A stretch of 64,000 nt of DNA from Frigoribacterium sp. Leaf415 (GTDB lineage Bacteria; Actinomycetota; Actinomycetes; Actinomycetales; Microbacteriaceae): positions 365,301 to 429,300 of the forward strand of contig NZ_LMQR01000001.1 of NCBI RefSeq assembly GCF_001424645.1, read 5' to 3'. The translations under genes and the position numbers were made by a program. This document shows positions 36,787-44,019 of the stretch, piece after piece. The notes beneath the pieces were generated by a model. It had not been told where the DNA came from. It searched no databases and was given only the letters and a program-made list of their open reading frames with translations. Within the stretch, counting starts at the first letter, position 1; every line of letters begins with the position of its first letter.

Positions 36787-36969
36787 CTACTGCAGTTCAG
36801 GTTCTTGCCGGACAGCTTTCTTGTAGCTAACGACGCCCAACACCGTATTGACCAGACCTGTAGCAACAAGAAGCCAACCGTAGGCCTGGCCAGTGGCCAC
36901 GACCCCCAAGCCTGCGAAGAGGGTGACTAGGGCGCTCACCACCACGATGAAGGACCAGCGTCTACTCAT
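36787..36969 (-). CDS. small membrane protein, 2 helices
   Basis: The 60-residue protein has two transmembrane helices (about residues 6-26 and 30-48) and a charged end (YKKAVRQEPELQ). It is not recognised, but resembles in size and layout the other two-helix proteins of the island. CATAAT on the minus strand (36976-36981) is six bases before the ATG at 36969. An open frame extends to 37137 but crosses site F and the GNAT gene. The stop codon lies directly behind site E. Confidence 0.6.
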   Translation of the reverse strand: MSRRWSFIVVVSALVTLFAGLGVVATGQAYGWLLVATGLVNTVLGVVSYKKAVRQEPELQ

Positions 36970-36996
36970 GCACTGATTATGAGCCCTGCCCCGTGT

Positions 36997-37011
36997 CTCG
37001 CTAGGCGATGG
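36997..37011 (+). repeat. cassette-boundary site F
   Basis: CTCGCTAGGCGATGG, preceded by TGT and followed by GTGTCCGGT; it shares the flank TGTCTCG...TCCGG with site H. The ATG within it is the apparent start of the acetyltransferase. Confidence 0.7.
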
Positions 37012-37589
37012 GTGTCCGGTCGACCTGCAAAGCTCGGAGCACGTCGTGGCCCAGAGCTGATGCCCTCCGAACGGATCGTCTCTCTCTGGAGCCGCTCGCC
37101 GTGGAGCATGCGGGCGAGATGGTGGTCGCGCTGGCACCTCAGAACCTGTACCAGTTCACGGGCGGGGAGCCTCCGACGCTCGAGGAGCTCGACAAGCGCT
37201 ACCGCCGCCAGTTGCGAGGTCAGTCCGAGGATGGACGTGCGGCGTGGTTGAACTGGATCATCCGATCTGCTGGGGGCGGGCCGGCCGTCGGTTTCGTCCA
37301 GGCGACGCTCACATGCGAGGGCGCTGACCTCGTCGCTGACATGGCGTGGCTGGTCACGCCGTCGGAACAGGGCCGAGGTCTCGCAGGGGAGGCAGCCTCC
37401 GCCGTCGTGTCGTGGCTGACTTCGATGGGGGTCGGGCGTCTGCAGGCCTACGTCCACCCCGACCACACGGCGTCCGCGCGAACAGCCGATCGGCTCGGGC
37501 TCGTGCCCACGTCGACGCTCATCGACGGCGAGATCCTCTGGGAAGCCGTCACCACTTCCGTGGCGCATCAACAGGAGGGTGCCCGGTAG
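37008..37589 (+). CDS. GNAT-family N-acetyltransferase
   Basis: The 193-residue protein matches RimJ/RimL-type GNAT acetyltransferases: RTDRLSLEPLAVEHAGEM at the start, GFVQATLTCEGADLVADMAWLV for the central strands, EQGRGLAGEAASAVVSWL for acetyl-CoA binding and VHPDHTASARTADRLGLVPT. It transfers acetyl groups to an unknown amine (antibiotic, protein N-terminus or metabolite). The only good start is the ATG inside boundary site F, and the TAG stop lies inside site G, so the gene fills the cassette exactly. It overlaps the convergent next gene by 22 bp. Confidence 0.8.
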   Translation: MGVRSTCKARSTSWPRADALRTDRLSLEPLAVEHAGEMVVALAPQNLYQFTGGEPPTLEELDKRYRRQLRGQSEDGRAAWLNWIIRSAGGGPAVGFVQATLTCEGADLVADMAWLVTPSEQGRGLAGEAASAVVSWLTSMGVGRLQAYVHPDHTASARTADRLGLVPTSTLIDGEILWEAVTTSVAHQQEGAR

Positions 37590-38107
37590 GGGATGGCTTT
37601 CCAGGGCTCAGCGAGGCCTGTTTCCAAGCAGCGCAGCGAAGAACTCAGCATCTTCTGGAGCTGGCCTAGTTCCTGCGAGCTCCATCTGTTCAGCGCTTTC
37701 GAGCGGCTGTCATCGGTGAGGTACGGGAACTGTCGTTCGACCAGTTTGTCGTAGACGGCTTGCGCGGCCCTGGATCGCGACCGGGGGAGGTGCAGTGAGT
37801 AGCGGACATCGTCGGCCAAGTTGATGCAGGTGAGGGCCGCCGCCTCGTTGAGCTTGTTCACCTTGCGATCGAGGTAGTCCTTGACCCCACGCACGTCGAC
37901 GATGCTGAGGGCCTCCGGCGGGCCGCTCGGCCAGGACTGCTGCTCCGCATGGCGACGTGCCGCGTCTTCAGTGGGGAAGGTCTCGACGAGGGCGGCTTGG
38001 GTTGCGATGGCATCTCGTGTCTCGTCGTCGACGTCCTGTCCCCACCAGATGAAGCGGGGGCGAGGGCCAAGATCGACCCGGACAGGCCGCCCGTCATCTA
38101 TACGCAT
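37568..38107 (-). CDS. hypothetical protein
   Basis: This 179-residue soluble protein is not recognised. The N-terminus contains RPRFIWWGQDVDDETRDAIATQAALVETF, the middle SIVDVRGVKDYLDRKV, and the rest is helical and charged. AAGGAG abuts the ATG, so the start may be read leaderless or from this box. The C-terminal residues are encoded by boundary site G on the opposite strand, so the gene appears to have been closed by the site. It occupies the G-H interval. Confidence 0.6.
   Translation of the reverse strand: MRIDDGRPVRVDLGPRPRFIWWGQDVDDETRDAIATQAALVETFPTEDAARRHAEQQSWPSGPPEALSIVDVRGVKDYLDRKVNKLNEAAALTCINLADDVRYSLHLPRSRSRAAQAVYDKLVERQFPYLTDDSRSKALNRWSSQELGQLQKMLSSSLRCLETGLAEPWKAIPYRAPSC
37582..37596 (+). 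repeat. cassette-boundary site G
   Basis: CCCGGTAGGGGATGG; its TAG ends the acetyltransferase, and on the other strand it encodes the C-terminal AIPYRA of the convergent gene. Confidence 0.75.
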
Positions 38108-38216
38108 CTCCTTGGTCTACAGGTGTTGAGGCAACGCTGCCTAATGCTGCAGGGAGGCGTTTGCACATCTTCGTAGATGGAGGAGGAGCGCCTCGGCTTC
38201 CGCAGAGTGTCGTTGT

Positions 38217-38231
38217 CTCGATAGGCGATCG
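38217..38231 (+). repeat. cassette-boundary site H
   Basis: CTCGATAGGCGATCG, flanked by TGT and GGTTCCGGA, very close to site F. Confidence 0.75.
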
Positions 38232-38254
38232 GGTTCCGGACAGGGCCGGTGAGG

Positions 38255-38623
38255 TCAGGCGAAGCGGCTTTGAAGGTCCCTCTCGAGCTGAGTGAAACGC
38301 TGTTCGTAGGCCTGATAGTGCCACCTGGTGGCAAATCCGTAAGTGCCTTCGTCGCTCTTCATCTCGAGGTGGATACCACTGCCACTCCCGTTCTCCGTGA
38401 TCGACCAGCTGACGATCATGGGAAGTCGCTTCTTGCCGGCATTCATTACGCCGCCAAATATTCGGTAGGCGAGTCGAGAGCCCGCCTTCACGATGCCCGT
38501 GCGAGCGGTCGTCGTGGGCCGGTGAGTCAGCTCGTGAAGGAAGTCAGCGACACGGCCGGCCACTTCGTGAGGCGGGAGGCTAGTCGTGAGGTCCAGGTTG
38601 CGCTGGACAGGCTGAAGACGCAT
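38255..38623 (-). CDS. hypothetical protein
   Basis: The protein is 122 residues from ATG 38623, or 131 from ATG 38650; the shorter start has an AAGAG just ahead. The sequence (LDLTTSLPPHEVAGRVADFLHE, MIVSWSITENGSGSGIHLEM, GFATRWHYQAYEQRFTQLERDL) looks like a soluble alpha/beta protein, possibly of the START/SRPBCC type, but this is weak. It lies in the H-I interval together with the next gene, which is divergent. Confidence 0.55.
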   Translation of the reverse strand: MRLQPVQRNLDLTTSLPPHEVAGRVADFLHELTHRPTTTARTGIVKAGSRLAYRIFGGVMNAGKKRLPMIVSWSITENGSGSGIHLEMKSDEGTYGFATRWHYQAYEQRFTQLERDLQSRFA

Positions 38624-38726
38624 GGCTCTTCTTACCCGACGTGGACACATCAGGGAACGCGAAAATGTGCCCTAGCCGATCGATCATCGCTCATCTGCCA
38701 GGACATTCTTCTGCCAGGATCTGCTC

Positions 38727-38927
38727 ATGGTCTCGCGCATAGCCATCGTCCCGGTGGTGCTCTTCGTCGGCATCGCTGGCGTCGGGCTGGGATGGAACGG
38801 ATGGGTCGTGGGAGCCCTCGGAGCACTTTTCGGTGTTGCTGCTGTCGCGGCCGACTCGCTCGTAGCGCGTTCACGCCAGCGGCAAGTGAATGAGGCGTTT
38901 GATGCGCCTCGCGATTCCACCCGATAG
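38727..38927 (+). CDS. small membrane protein, 2 helices
   Basis: The 66-residue protein has two transmembrane helices (about residues 3-20 and 24-44) and a charged tail ending RDSTR. No family is recognised; it is similar in layout to the other small membrane proteins of the island. CAGGAT (38715-38720) is six bases before the ATG. The stop TAG lies inside boundary site I. Confidence 0.6.
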   Translation: MVSRIAIVPVVLFVGIAGVGLGWNGWVVGALGALFGVAAVAADSLVARSRQRQVNEAFDAPRDSTR

Positions 38928-38934
38928 TCGATCG
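38920..38934 (+). repeat. cassette-boundary site I
   Basis: CCCGATAGTCGATCG; its TAG is the stop codon of the upstream gene. A weaker resemblance, CCGGATAGTTAGTC, follows at 38951-38964. Confidence 0.75.
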
Positions 38935-38972
38935 CGCAGCGGTCGGTCCACTTACCGGATAGTTAGTCAACC

Positions 38973-39407
38973 GTGGGCAGGAACGAGATTGTGGCAATCC
39001 GCATCACGTCGGCATCGACGAAAGCTGGTGTCGTCGTGTCCGGAATGGTTCTCAGCGTCTTTTTCGGCTTCGGGGCTGTCTTCATAGCCGGCGAGGTCGG
39101 GGCTGTGACTGCTGCGCTCGTCGTCACGGTTGCGCTCGTTGTCTTCTGCGGCCGGACGTTCAGAGGTGAGGGCGAGCCGGTGCAGCAACGGCGGCCGGCG
39201 TGGAAGTTGTCTGGTGGCATCGTGTCCAGCCTCGTGATGGGTGTCATCGCGGTGTTCTATGCGTTGGCACTGATGTTCTCGGAGCCCTCGGGGCCGCTGG
39301 GTCTGTCCGCAGCAGTCGTAGGCCCGTTCTACGTCTTGGTTGCTGTCGCCTATTTTTTCTCCGCATTCAACCTGCGTCGAGAACTCAAGGCGCGCCGGCC
39401 CGCTTAG
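38973..39407 (+). CDS. hypothetical membrane protein, 4 helices
   Basis: The 144-residue protein has four transmembrane helices (about residues 18-38, 40-60, 78-98 and 108-132) separated by a charged loop (RTFRGEGEPVQQRRPAWK). No family is recognised. The start is GTG; TAGTTA lies seven bases upstream. It fills the I-K interval. Confidence 0.6.
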   Translation: MGRNEIVAIRITSASTKAGVVVSGMVLSVFFGFGAVFIAGEVGAVTAALVVTVALVVFCGRTFRGEGEPVQQRRPAWKLSGGIVSSLVMGVIAVFYALALMFSEPSGPLGLSAAVVGPFYVLVAVAYFFSAFNLRRELKARRPA

Positions 39408-39440
39408 GTACAACTCCGGAGGCGCCGCAGGGTCTACCCG

Positions 39441-39491
39441 TCCGATAGGGGATCGTTCATTCAGATCAGTTTCGGATTGACCTATCGAGAC
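39441..39491 (+). repeat. cassette-boundary site K, extended form
   Basis: TCCGATAGGGGATCG (39441-39455) begins a 51-bp segment homologous to site D. It lies 33 bp after the stop of the preceding gene. Confidence 0.8.
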
Positions 39492-39543
39492 AGCCGGTGT
39501 GCCGTACCTGCGGGTGAGCGGCTAGCCTCCGCCGGTGGTCGGT

Positions 39544-39563
39544 GACCGATCGGTAGTCGAGAC
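39544..39563 (-). repeat. possible inverted copy of the boundary site
   Basis: Read on the minus strand, GTCTCGACTACCGATCGGTC resembles sites F and H (TGTCTCG.TAGGCGAT.GG). It is the only candidate in reverse orientation and is weak. Confidence 0.3.
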
Positions 39564-39599
39564 ATCGAGAACCAGACGAAATCCGACAGCCGACGCGGA

Positions 39600-40055
39600 C
39601 TACGGGAGCTGTGGGGGCGCGATCAGTTCGAGGAATCCACCGAGGGCGCCCTCGAGGTAGATGATGCGTGTGCCGGCTCGAACGCCACCGGTCATCCGGT
39701 GAGGTGTCCCGACTGGTCTCCAGCCGTGTCTGGCGCAGAGCTCGAGCACACGATCGAGGTCTGAGACCGTGAGCGCGATGTGCATCATGCCGACCTGTGC
39801 GGGCGAGCCGGCAGACTCGAGCAGTCGGGGCGGGTCGTACTGCAGCAGCTCTACCCGGTGGGGGCCGAGTGTCACCGTCGCTGCGCGGATGACGGCTCCA
39901 CGGACGCCGGTGGTCGCCGCCGTGACTTCCACGTCCAGCGTGAAGGTGCGCTCGAGCACGAACCCGAGACCGGAGCACCACAGCACCAACGCGTCGTCGA
40001 GGTCGGCCACGGTGAGACCGGAGTGAGCGATGTCAGAGATGAGCGGTGATGCCAT
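39600..40055 (-). CDS. glyoxalase/bleomycin-resistance family protein
   Basis: The 151-residue VOC-superfamily protein has paired beta-alpha-beta modules: IAHSGLTVADLDDALVLWCSG at the start and MMHIALTVSDLDRVLELCARHG in the second half, ending RIIYLEGALGGFLELI with the usual metal-ligand Glu. Such proteins include glyoxalases, dioxygenases and antibiotic-binding proteins; the substrate is unknown. GATACT on the minus strand (40062-40067) is six bases before the ATG. The start overlaps that of the divergent MarR-like gene, so the two are probably regulated together. Confidence 0.85.
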   Translation of the reverse strand: MASPLISDIAHSGLTVADLDDALVLWCSGLGFVLERTFTLDVEVTAATTGVRGAVIRAATVTLGPHRVELLQYDPPRLLESAGSPAQVGMMHIALTVSDLDRVLELCARHGWRPVGTPHRMTGGVRAGTRIIYLEGALGGFLELIAPPQLP

Positions 40056-40425
40056 GAAATCAGTATCGAGCTCCGACACGCCTGCCTGCGTGCTGTCGTG
40101 CCTGGCGGACGGTGCTGAGCTCACGTCGGCGGAGATCGCTCGGGCCGTCTTCGTTCGCCCGCAGAGCATGTCGGACGTGCTCGACGGGATGGAGCGTCGC
40201 GGTCTAGTCCGCCGGGTGGGCGTTCGCGCCCGCGGCCGGAGGAACCCAGCCGCGATCACGCCAGCCGGCCAGGCCGTGCTCGACGCGGTGCAGAAGGTGG
40301 CCCTGGCGACGAACGACCTCAGCTCGCTCGGGCTGGACGCGTCGCGGAGCGCACAGCTCGCGGCACTGATGCTTGCCGTCATCGAGGGTGCGGAAGCTGC
40401 ACCTGAACTCGACGACGGTTCCTGA
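40030..40425 (+). CDS. MarR-family transcriptional regulator
   Basis: The 131-residue winged-helix protein has CLADGAELTSAEIARAVFVRPQSMSDVLDGMERRGLVRRVGVRARGRRNPA, with recognition helix and basic wing. ATG 40030 has a GGAG box; another ATG at 40054 is possible. The 5' end overlaps the divergent glyoxalase-like gene by 26 bp (or 2 bp with the second start), so the regulator sits on that gene's promoter and could repress it. It ends seven bases before boundary site L. Confidence 0.85.
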   Translation: MSEMSGDAMKSVSSSDTPACVLSCLADGAELTSAEIARAVFVRPQSMSDVLDGMERRGLVRRVGVRARGRRNPAAITPAGQAVLDAVQKVALATNDLSSLGLDASRSAQLAALMLAVIEGAEAAPELDDGS

Positions 40426-40431
40426 TGACTG

Positions 40432-40446
40432 CCCGACGGACGATCG
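40432..40446 (+). repeat. cassette-boundary site L, weaker copy
   Basis: CCCGACGGACGATCG followed by CTATCCGG, keeping the CCCGA and GATCG arms but not TAG. The CTA directly after it supplies the stop codon of the LysE gene. It marks the right end of the recognisable array. Confidence 0.55.
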
Positions 40447-41094
40447 CTATCCGGCCGTGGCCGGGGCGGGTGCGTCGAGGGCGAGTCTGACGCCCACGGC
40501 GCCGAGAAGGGTGCCGGTGGCCCACCGCTGCCAGCGCATCCAGCTCGGTCTGCGGCGGAGGAAGACCGCGATGGACCCGGCGGCGACGATGATGCCGGCG
40601 TTGACGGCGAGACTCACGGCGATTTGGACTGCGCCGAGCTGGAAGCCCTGGGCGACGACACCACCGGCGCTCTGGTCGACGAACTGGGGGATGAGGGCGA
40701 GGTACATGATCGCCGCCTTCGGGTTCAGCAGGTTCGTCACGAGCCCCATGCGGAAGAGCTCGGCCGTGGAGTCGCGGGGCAGGTCGCGAGTGTCGAAGAC
40801 GGAGGCGCCTCCGGGTCGCAGCGTCTTGTAGGCCAGCCAGAGCAGGTAGGCGGCGCCGGCGACCTTCAGTGCCGTGTAGAGCCAGGGCACCACGAGGAAC
40901 ACCGCGGCGAGGCCGACGTTGGCCATCGTCATGTAGACGACGAAGCCGACCGCGGTGCCGGCGAGCGAGACCAGGCCCGCGCGGCGGCCCTGACCGATGC
41001 TCCGCGAGACGAGGTACATCATGTTCGGGCCCGGGGTGAGCACCATGCCCAGGGCGACGAGGGCCATGGCGGAGGCGGCGGTCAGCGAGATCAT
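40447..41094 (-). CDS. LysE-family amino acid exporter
   Basis: The 215-residue inner-membrane exporter has about six helices and LysE/RhtB signatures: LTPGPNMMYLVSRSIGQGRRAGL near the N-terminus and KVAGAAYLLWLAYKTLR in the middle. It probably exports an amino acid or related small molecule. It ends exactly at boundary site L, so it may be the last member of the array or its chromosomal edge. Nothing in the upstream 80 bp resembles a promoter by eye. Confidence 0.88.
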   Translation of the reverse strand: MISLTAASAMALVALGMVLTPGPNMMYLVSRSIGQGRRAGLVSLAGTAVGFVVYMTMANVGLAAVFLVVPWLYTALKVAGAAYLLWLAYKTLRPGGASVFDTRDLPRDSTAELFRMGLVTNLLNPKAAIMYLALIPQFVDQSAGGVVAQGFQLGAVQIAVSLAVNAGIIVAAGSIAVFLRRRPSWMRWQRWATGTLLGAVGVRLALDAPAPATAG

Positions 41095-41175
41095 GCCGGT
41101 GTCTTTCTCGAGGGTGTGGAGGTGGCGTCGGCGGCACCCGTCGTGCTCCTAGCTTGGTGCACGCGCGACCTCATC

Positions 41176-42087
41176 TCATGACGTCCCCTCGGTCGATTCC
41201 ACGTCGTTCGGCACCCTCTGCCGTCCTCGGACGGCTCCGGGTGTCGACCCGGTGCGAAGCCGGAAGAAGCTCGAGAAGTTCGAGGCGTCCGCGAAGCCCA
41301 GATGCGCGCCGACCTCGCCGACCGACTGGGTCGTGTGGACGAGCAGCCGCTTGGCCTCGAGCACGAGACGGGCGTCGATGACCTGCTTGGGCGTCACGCC
41401 GTGCGGGGCGGTGGCGCGTCCGAGGGTCTTGGCCGACCAGCCCAGGCGGCTGGCGTAGTCGGACACCAGGTGCAGGTCGCGGTGGTGCGCCTCGACCTCG
41501 GCGACGAAGGCGGCGTGGACACCCTCGCGATCGTCGATCGCACCCGGGGGCGTCCTCGCGCCGTCGGACACCGCGGTCGCCAGTCGCAGAAGCACCGCCG
41601 ACAACGCGACCTCGCGCAGCAGCGACCGCACGGCCCGATGGTCGCCGGGGGCGTCACCGGCGTGGAGGGCTCGCCAAGCCGCCCTGACCCCGGCGCGCTC
41701 GAGCGTCGGTGCCGTCCACGCGGTGATCCGGGAGGTCGAGCCGGCGTAGCCCGACTCGACCAGCGCCTCCTGCACCTCGGGTGGGATGGCGTGCGAGGGG
41801 AACAGCGCGACCCGGCCGGACAGGGTCGAGATGTCGCCCCAGCGGTGCACCTGGCCGGGTCGCACCCAGAGCGCATCACCGGGGCCGAGCCGGTGCGAGA
41901 CGAAGTCGACCTCGTGGACGGTGCTGCCCGCCTCGACCAGGTAGAGCAGCTCGAACTCGAGGCGCTGCGTCGACAGGAACTCACGCCGACCGCCTCGCCG
42001 GATGATGTCGCGCAGTCCCGTCAGCTCGATCGACGGCCCGGGGGCCGGCAGTGAGAAACGCACTCCGCGCGGTTCGTCTTGTCTCAT
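41176..42087 (-). CDS. AraC-family transcriptional regulator
   Basis: The 303-residue protein has an N-terminal cupin-like sensing domain (about residues 30-110; FELLYLVEAGSTVHEVDFVSHRLGPGDALWVRPGQVHRW) and a C-terminal double helix-turn-helix (about 205-295; YASRLGWSAKTLGRATAPHG, VGEVGAHLGFADASNFSSFFR). ATG 42087 is the likely start; the frame runs on to 42939 only as a shadow of the MBL gene. It is divergent from the MBL-fold/SnoaL pair across 87 bp and is probably their activator. Confidence 0.88.
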   Translation of the reverse strand: MRQDEPRGVRFSLPAPGPSIELTGLRDIIRRGGRREFLSTQRLEFELLYLVEAGSTVHEVDFVSHRLGPGDALWVRPGQVHRWGDISTLSGRVALFPSHAIPPEVQEALVESGYAGSTSRITAWTAPTLERAGVRAAWRALHAGDAPGDHRAVRSLLREVALSAVLLRLATAVSDGARTPPGAIDDREGVHAAFVAEVEAHHRDLHLVSDYASRLGWSAKTLGRATAPHGVTPKQVIDARLVLEAKRLLVHTTQSVGEVGAHLGFADASNFSSFFRLRTGSTPGAVRGRQRVPNDVESTEGTS

Positions 42088-42174
42088 ATTCACCAGTGTG
42101 ACACCGACAGGCACCGTGACAGTCGGCCTCGCCCGACCAAGACTTGACCCATCAGCACAACCGAGAGGAACCAC

Positions 42175-42981
42175 ATGACCACCCTCGACTACACCGTCCT
42201 CGACTCGGGCTCCACAGCCCTCGAGAAGACCCTCACGCTCGTCACGGGCGACACCGAAGCCGTGCTCGTCGACGCCGGGTTCACCCGCTCCGCCGGCCAC
42301 CGTGCCGTGGCCGCGATCCTCGACTCGGGCAAGACCCTGACCACCGTGTTCATCGGTGCCGGCGACCCCGACTTCTACTTCGGCGCCGAGGTCGTGCAGG
42401 ACGCGTTCCCGAACGCGCGGTTCGTCGCACCCGCCGCAGTCATCGAGCACATCGAGCACAGCTACGAGGGCAAGCTCGAGGCCTGGGCGAGCCTCGGCGA
42501 GAACCTGCCGACCCGCAAGGTCGAGCTCACCGCGTTCGAGGGCGACCACATCGCCGTCGACGACGCCACCCTCGAGGTCCGCCATGCCGACGTCGACCCC
42601 GCCGACCGCGGCTGGTACCTCTTCGACGCCGACAGCCGCACCCTGCTCGGCGGCATCCTCGTCTTCGGTGGCCTGCACGTCTGGACCGCCGACACCGCGA
42701 CCGTCGAGCAGCGCGCTCTGTGGACGGCCGCGTTGGACGAGTTCGAGGCCCTCGACCCGACCCTCGTCGTGGCAGGCCACCGCGACCCGGCGTTCCCCGC
42801 CGACGTCACCGCGATCCGCCACACCCGCGACTACCTCGCCGCCTTCGACGCGGCCGTCGCCGACCACGACACCGCCGAGGCGGCCGAGAAGGCGTTGCAG
42901 GCGCAGTACCCGGGCGCCGGTCTGGGTGTCGCAGCGCACCTCGGCACGCGCGTCGCGAAGGGAGAGATGACATGGGGCTGA
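42175..42981 (+). CDS. MBL-fold protein with degenerate metal motif
   Basis: The 268-residue protein has the metallo-beta-lactamase fold: NTE.AVLVDAGFT-type start (TEAVLVDAGF), downstream strands with VRHADVDP and VVAGHRDPAF. The usual HxHxDH zinc motif is replaced by GAGDPDFYFG (about residues 61-70), which lacks the His ligands while keeping the PD and FG. The later ligands VRHADVDP and AGHRDP remain. Members with such degenerate motifs exist, and the activity is unclear. It overlaps the SnoaL-like gene by 10 bp and is divergent from an AraC regulator. Confidence 0.8.
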   Translation: MTTLDYTVLDSGSTALEKTLTLVTGDTEAVLVDAGFTRSAGHRAVAAILDSGKTLTTVFIGAGDPDFYFGAEVVQDAFPNARFVAPAAVIEHIEHSYEGKLEAWASLGENLPTRKVELTAFEGDHIAVDDATLEVRHADVDPADRGWYLFDADSRTLLGGILVFGGLHVWTADTATVEQRALWTAALDEFEALDPTLVVAGHRDPAFPADVTAIRHTRDYLAAFDAAVADHDTAEAAEKALQAQYPGAGLGVAAHLGTRVAKGEMTWG

Positions 42982-43379
42982 ACGAACTCGACGACTCGCC
43001 TCGCGCCGTCGTCCGACGCCAGTACCTCGCCTCGGCCGCGGGGGACCTCGACGCCTTGCGGGCTACGCTCGCGCCCGACGTCGAGTGGACCGAGATGGCC
43101 GGGTTCCCGTTGGCCGGCACGTACCGCACCCCCGAGGGCGTCACCGCAGCCGTGATGGAGAAGCTCGGCGCCGACTGGGTCGACTGGACCGCTCACGACG
43201 ACACCTACGTCGTCGACGGAGAGAACGTCGTCGTCCTGGCGCGCTACACCGCCACCCACGGCACGACGGGGAAGACGCTCGACGCCCGCGTCGCCCACGC
43301 CTTCGTCGTCCGTGGCGGCCTCATCGTCCGGTTCGAACAGTTCGTCGACACCGCCCTCGTCCGCGACGCGATGTCCTGA
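42972..43379 (+). CDS. SnoaL/NTF2-like protein
   Basis: The 135-residue protein has the NTF2-like pattern: VRRQYLASAAGDLDALRATLAPDVEWTEMAGFPLAGTYRTPEG, then strands ending AHAFVVRGGLIVRFEQFVDTA. Such proteins are small isomerases, cyclases or hydrolases, or mere binders. The start ATG overlaps the MBL gene, indicating a coupled pair. A strong hairpin follows the stop. The substrate is unknown. Confidence 0.85.
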   Translation: MGLNELDDSPRAVVRRQYLASAAGDLDALRATLAPDVEWTEMAGFPLAGTYRTPEGVTAAVMEKLGADWVDWTAHDDTYVVDGENVVVLARYTATHGTTGKTLDARVAHAFVVRGGLIVRFEQFVDTALVRDAMS

Positions 43380-43390
43380 CGAGACCGGGA

Positions 43391-43438
43391 CGAGACGAAG
43401 GAGGCGCTGGTCACCCGACCAGCGCCTCCTCCGTCTCG
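43391..43438 (+). terminator. terminator hairpin containing the dispersed motif
   Basis: The arms 43391-43412 and 43417-43438 pair almost perfectly (CGAGACG.AGGAGGCGCTGGTC and its complement) around ACCC. Each arm carries AGGAGGCGC or GCGCCTCCT. Confidence 0.8.
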
Positions 43439-43516
43439 TCGGCACCAGGCGTCATCGTGTCGGGCAGATGCGCGACGTCGGGGATCGGTGCGATCAGGGG
43501 CCTGGAATGGGACGCT

Positions 43517-43921
43517 GTGGGCGTGCAGATCATCCGGCTGAGTCGTCAAGCGGTGTCACTGAGCGAGGACGTCGAAGACCACACGCTCGAATGGCGCCTC
43601 CCCGCCGACGCGTTGCTCGTCGACGTCCTCGTTCGGGCCGTCGAGGGCCGCTACCTTCCGCGGATGGTCGGCAGCGCCTGGACGTTCTGGTTGCTGGCTC
43701 CCGAGGGCTCGGAACGTTCCGGGGTCATGACGGCGGTCTGTGTCCAGAGACCATGGGGTCGGCGGATCGTGACGCCGAGTGCGCGGCAGCTCTCACAGCC
43801 GCTGGGAGAACTGGGCGAGTGGACTCAGGCCGACGGGGCGCTCTCCGTCCACTTCGGGTACAGCTCGGCGGGAGGGCCACGATCGGTTCGCCGTCTCGCT
43901 CGCGAGCTTCGTCGGCCGTGA
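43517..43921 (+). CDS. hypothetical protein
   Basis: The protein is about 134 residues from GTG 43517 (or 132 from GTG 43523). The sequence begins VQIIRLSRQAVSLSEDVEDHTLEWRLP and contains GSAWTFWLLAPEGSERSGVMTAVCVQRPWGRR and a C-terminal SVRRLARELRR. It looks soluble with several beta-strands. No family is recognised. The frame is open upstream but shadows the SnoaL gene and terminator. A GCGCCTCC copy follows the stop. Confidence 0.55.
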   Translation: MGVQIIRLSRQAVSLSEDVEDHTLEWRLPADALLVDVLVRAVEGRYLPRMVGSAWTFWLLAPEGSERSGVMTAVCVQRPWGRRIVTPSARQLSQPLGELGEWTQADGALSVHFGYSSAGGPRSVRRLARELRRP

Positions 43922-44019
43922 CGACGCCCTGATCACCCGACCCGCGCCTCCTTCTTCCCTCGCGGCGCCGCCAGCAGCGCGCGGCGGGATCGTTCCTTCC
44001 CCACGCGGTCGGACGGCCC

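Noticed and set aside
38951..38964. Additional boundary site (CCGGATAGTTAGTC)
   Set aside because: It keeps only part of the core and overlaps the likely promoter of the next gene; mentioned under site I but not counted.
35111..40446. True integron cassette array
   Set aside because: The repeats lack RYYYAAC/GTTRRRY boxes, and no IntI-like gene is present. The similarity is of layout only.
35111..40446. CRISPR array
   Set aside because: The repeats are short, imperfect and spaced by 96 to 991 bp with genes between them; no cas genes are present.
33494..41094. Classical integrative element at tRNA-Ser
   Set aside because: No tyrosine or large serine integrase, no excisionase, and I could not find a second copy of the tRNA 3' end downstream as attR.
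41176..42939. 587-residue version of the AraC regulator
   Set aside because: The upstream half is antisense to the MBL gene and has no AraC similarity; ATG 42087 fits the family.
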